Below are positions 5,770-6,315 of a stretch of 6,315 nucleotides of DNA, in pieces. The notes beneath the pieces are model-generated. The model was not told where the DNA came from. It did no database searches and worked only from the letters and a program-made list of their open reading frames with translations. A program made the translations under genes and the position numbers. Source of the stretch: an uncultured Nannocystaceae bacterium (GTDB taxonomy: Bacteria > Myxococcota_A > Polyangia > Nannocystales > Nannocystaceae); contig CALKDV010000127.1 in assembly GCA_938084085.1 (NCBI GenBank), forward strand, positions 1 through 6,315, written 5' to 3'. Numbering within the stretch: the stretch's first letter is position 1; every line of letters begins with the position of its first letter.

Positions 5770-6315
5770 AAGCGCTGCCGGGGCTGCTCCTCGCCGGAGG
5801 GCTCTCGCTGCTGAGCGTCCATGACGCGGCGGCAGCAGAGGAAGACACGAGCGTGGTGGCCTTCCATTACCAGCCTGTTCCCGACCTCCAAGTCGCAATC
5901 TGGCTGGAAGACGCGGACGGAAACTTCATCCGCGACATCTTCATCACACAGGCCACCGGCAAACTCGGCATCGGAAACCGCCCAGGGATCTGGAACTTCC
6001 TGTCCTCGTGGCGCTTCCCGTACGGCCCGCGCACCAATGTGCTGCCAGTCTGGGGCCACCGACGCGGGGTGACCTACCCGAAGCTGGTCTTTCACGATCC
6101 AAAAGAGGGCTACCAAGACTCGCTCGGCTGGCACGAGAGCACCTCTTCCGACGAAAATTACTTTTGTCGACCGCTCACGGCCGACGAAAACGAGGTGATT
6201 CTTGACGTCATGAGCTGCCCCTCGCCTACGTCATTTCACAGCGACAAGGGGATGTTCCTCGAGGGAGAGACGAGCGTGTATCCGCCACGCAACGACATTC
6301 TTGAGATCGATCCAG
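5754..6315 (+). CDS. Exported protein of a probable Nannocystis-group family, 3' end outside the window
   Basis: The frame is open from the ATG at 5754 to the right edge (187 codons, no stop), so the gene is incomplete. There is no earlier start candidate nearby in frame. The first residues form a classical signal peptide: a Lys at 6, hydrophobic core LPGLLLAGGLSLLSV, and likely cleavage after AAAA at residue 28. The mature part has a strand-rich, Trp-containing opening (LQVAIWLEDADGNFIRDIFI, 45-64), then GIGNRPG (72-78), FPYGPR (88-93), PVWGHRRG (98-105) and YPKLVF (108-113). Later come YFCRPL (C138), MSCPSP (C155) and YPPRND (176-181). I remember similar GNRPG / PVWxHRxG / YPPRxD proteins from Nannocystis-type myxobacteria, annotated as hypothetical. 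The opening also loosely recalls DUF2271-type periplasmic proteins. The two cysteines may pair. No enzymatic motif is evident. It is divergent from the lipoprotein gene at 5724, with only 29 bp between them. Confidence 0.8.
   Translation, partial: MNGASKALPGLLLAGGLSLLSVHDAAAAEEDTSVVAFHYQPVPDLQVAIWLEDADGNFIRDIFITQATGKLGIGNRPGIWNFLSSWRFPYGPRTNVLPVWGHRRGVTYPKLVFHDPKEGYQDSLGWHESTSSDENYFCRPLTADENEVILDVMSCPSPTSFHSDKGMFLEGETSVYPPRNDILEIDP

Noticed and set aside
5758..5814. Second ATG of ATGAATG as the start of an 18-codon ORF
   Set aside because: It is out of frame with the signal-peptide gene and Cys/Arg-rich with no distinct ribosome-binding site. The ATG at 5754 explains the region.
5306..5824. 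Plus-strand frame of 172 residues opposite the minus-strand lipoprotein
   Set aside because: It is low-complexity Ser/Arg/Thr sequence without a signal, and it crosses the divergent promoter region. The minus-strand gene is better supported.

Overview
The window is GC-rich DNA with tightly packed genes on both strands. It most likely comes from a myxobacterium of the Nannocystis/Plesiocystis/Enhygromyxa group (Myxococcota). Two features point there. One is a secreted lipoprotein with a long Thr/Gly/Asp/Ser linker followed by cysteine-rich repeats. The other is a secreted protein at the right edge that resembles a family I remember from that group. This is recognition from the sequence alone, not a search result.

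Layout. Bases 1-373 hold the C-terminal end of a PBP4-type D-Ala-D-Ala carboxypeptidase/endopeptidase (dacB). It abuts trpS, tryptophanyl-tRNA synthetase (406-1410 +). A GNAT-type acetyltransferase follows and overlaps the end of trpS (about 1391-2269 +). These three genes look like one co-transcribed run. A 242-bp gap follows, containing a strong GC-rich stem-loop and a weak candidate promoter. Next is a cysteine-rich lipoprotein (2512-3381 +). It ends six bases from the stop of a convergent minus-strand gene (4320-3388) for a proline/alanine-rich, four-helix membrane protein with a clear internal duplication. Upstream of that gene on the same strand is a large uncharacterised lipoprotein (5724-4417), probably in the same transcript. 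Its start is divergent, across 29 bp, from an exported protein that begins at 5754 and runs off the right end of the window.

How the genes fit together. dacB acts on peptidoglycan and trpS is translation housekeeping. The GNAT substrate cannot be told. The four genes from 2512 onward all encode exported or membrane proteins, so the right two thirds of the window is a cell-envelope neighbourhood of lineage-specific proteins. No mobile element, CRISPR array, RNA gene, toxin-antitoxin pair or defence system is visible.

The most interesting structure is the 29-bp divergent intergenic region at 5725-5753. There, opposed -10-like elements overlap, and the rightward gene may be translated from a leaderless mRNA. 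The two-fold duplication in the membrane protein and the three-fold cysteine module in the lipoprotein also stand out. I do not see convincing evidence of a wholly new multi-gene system.
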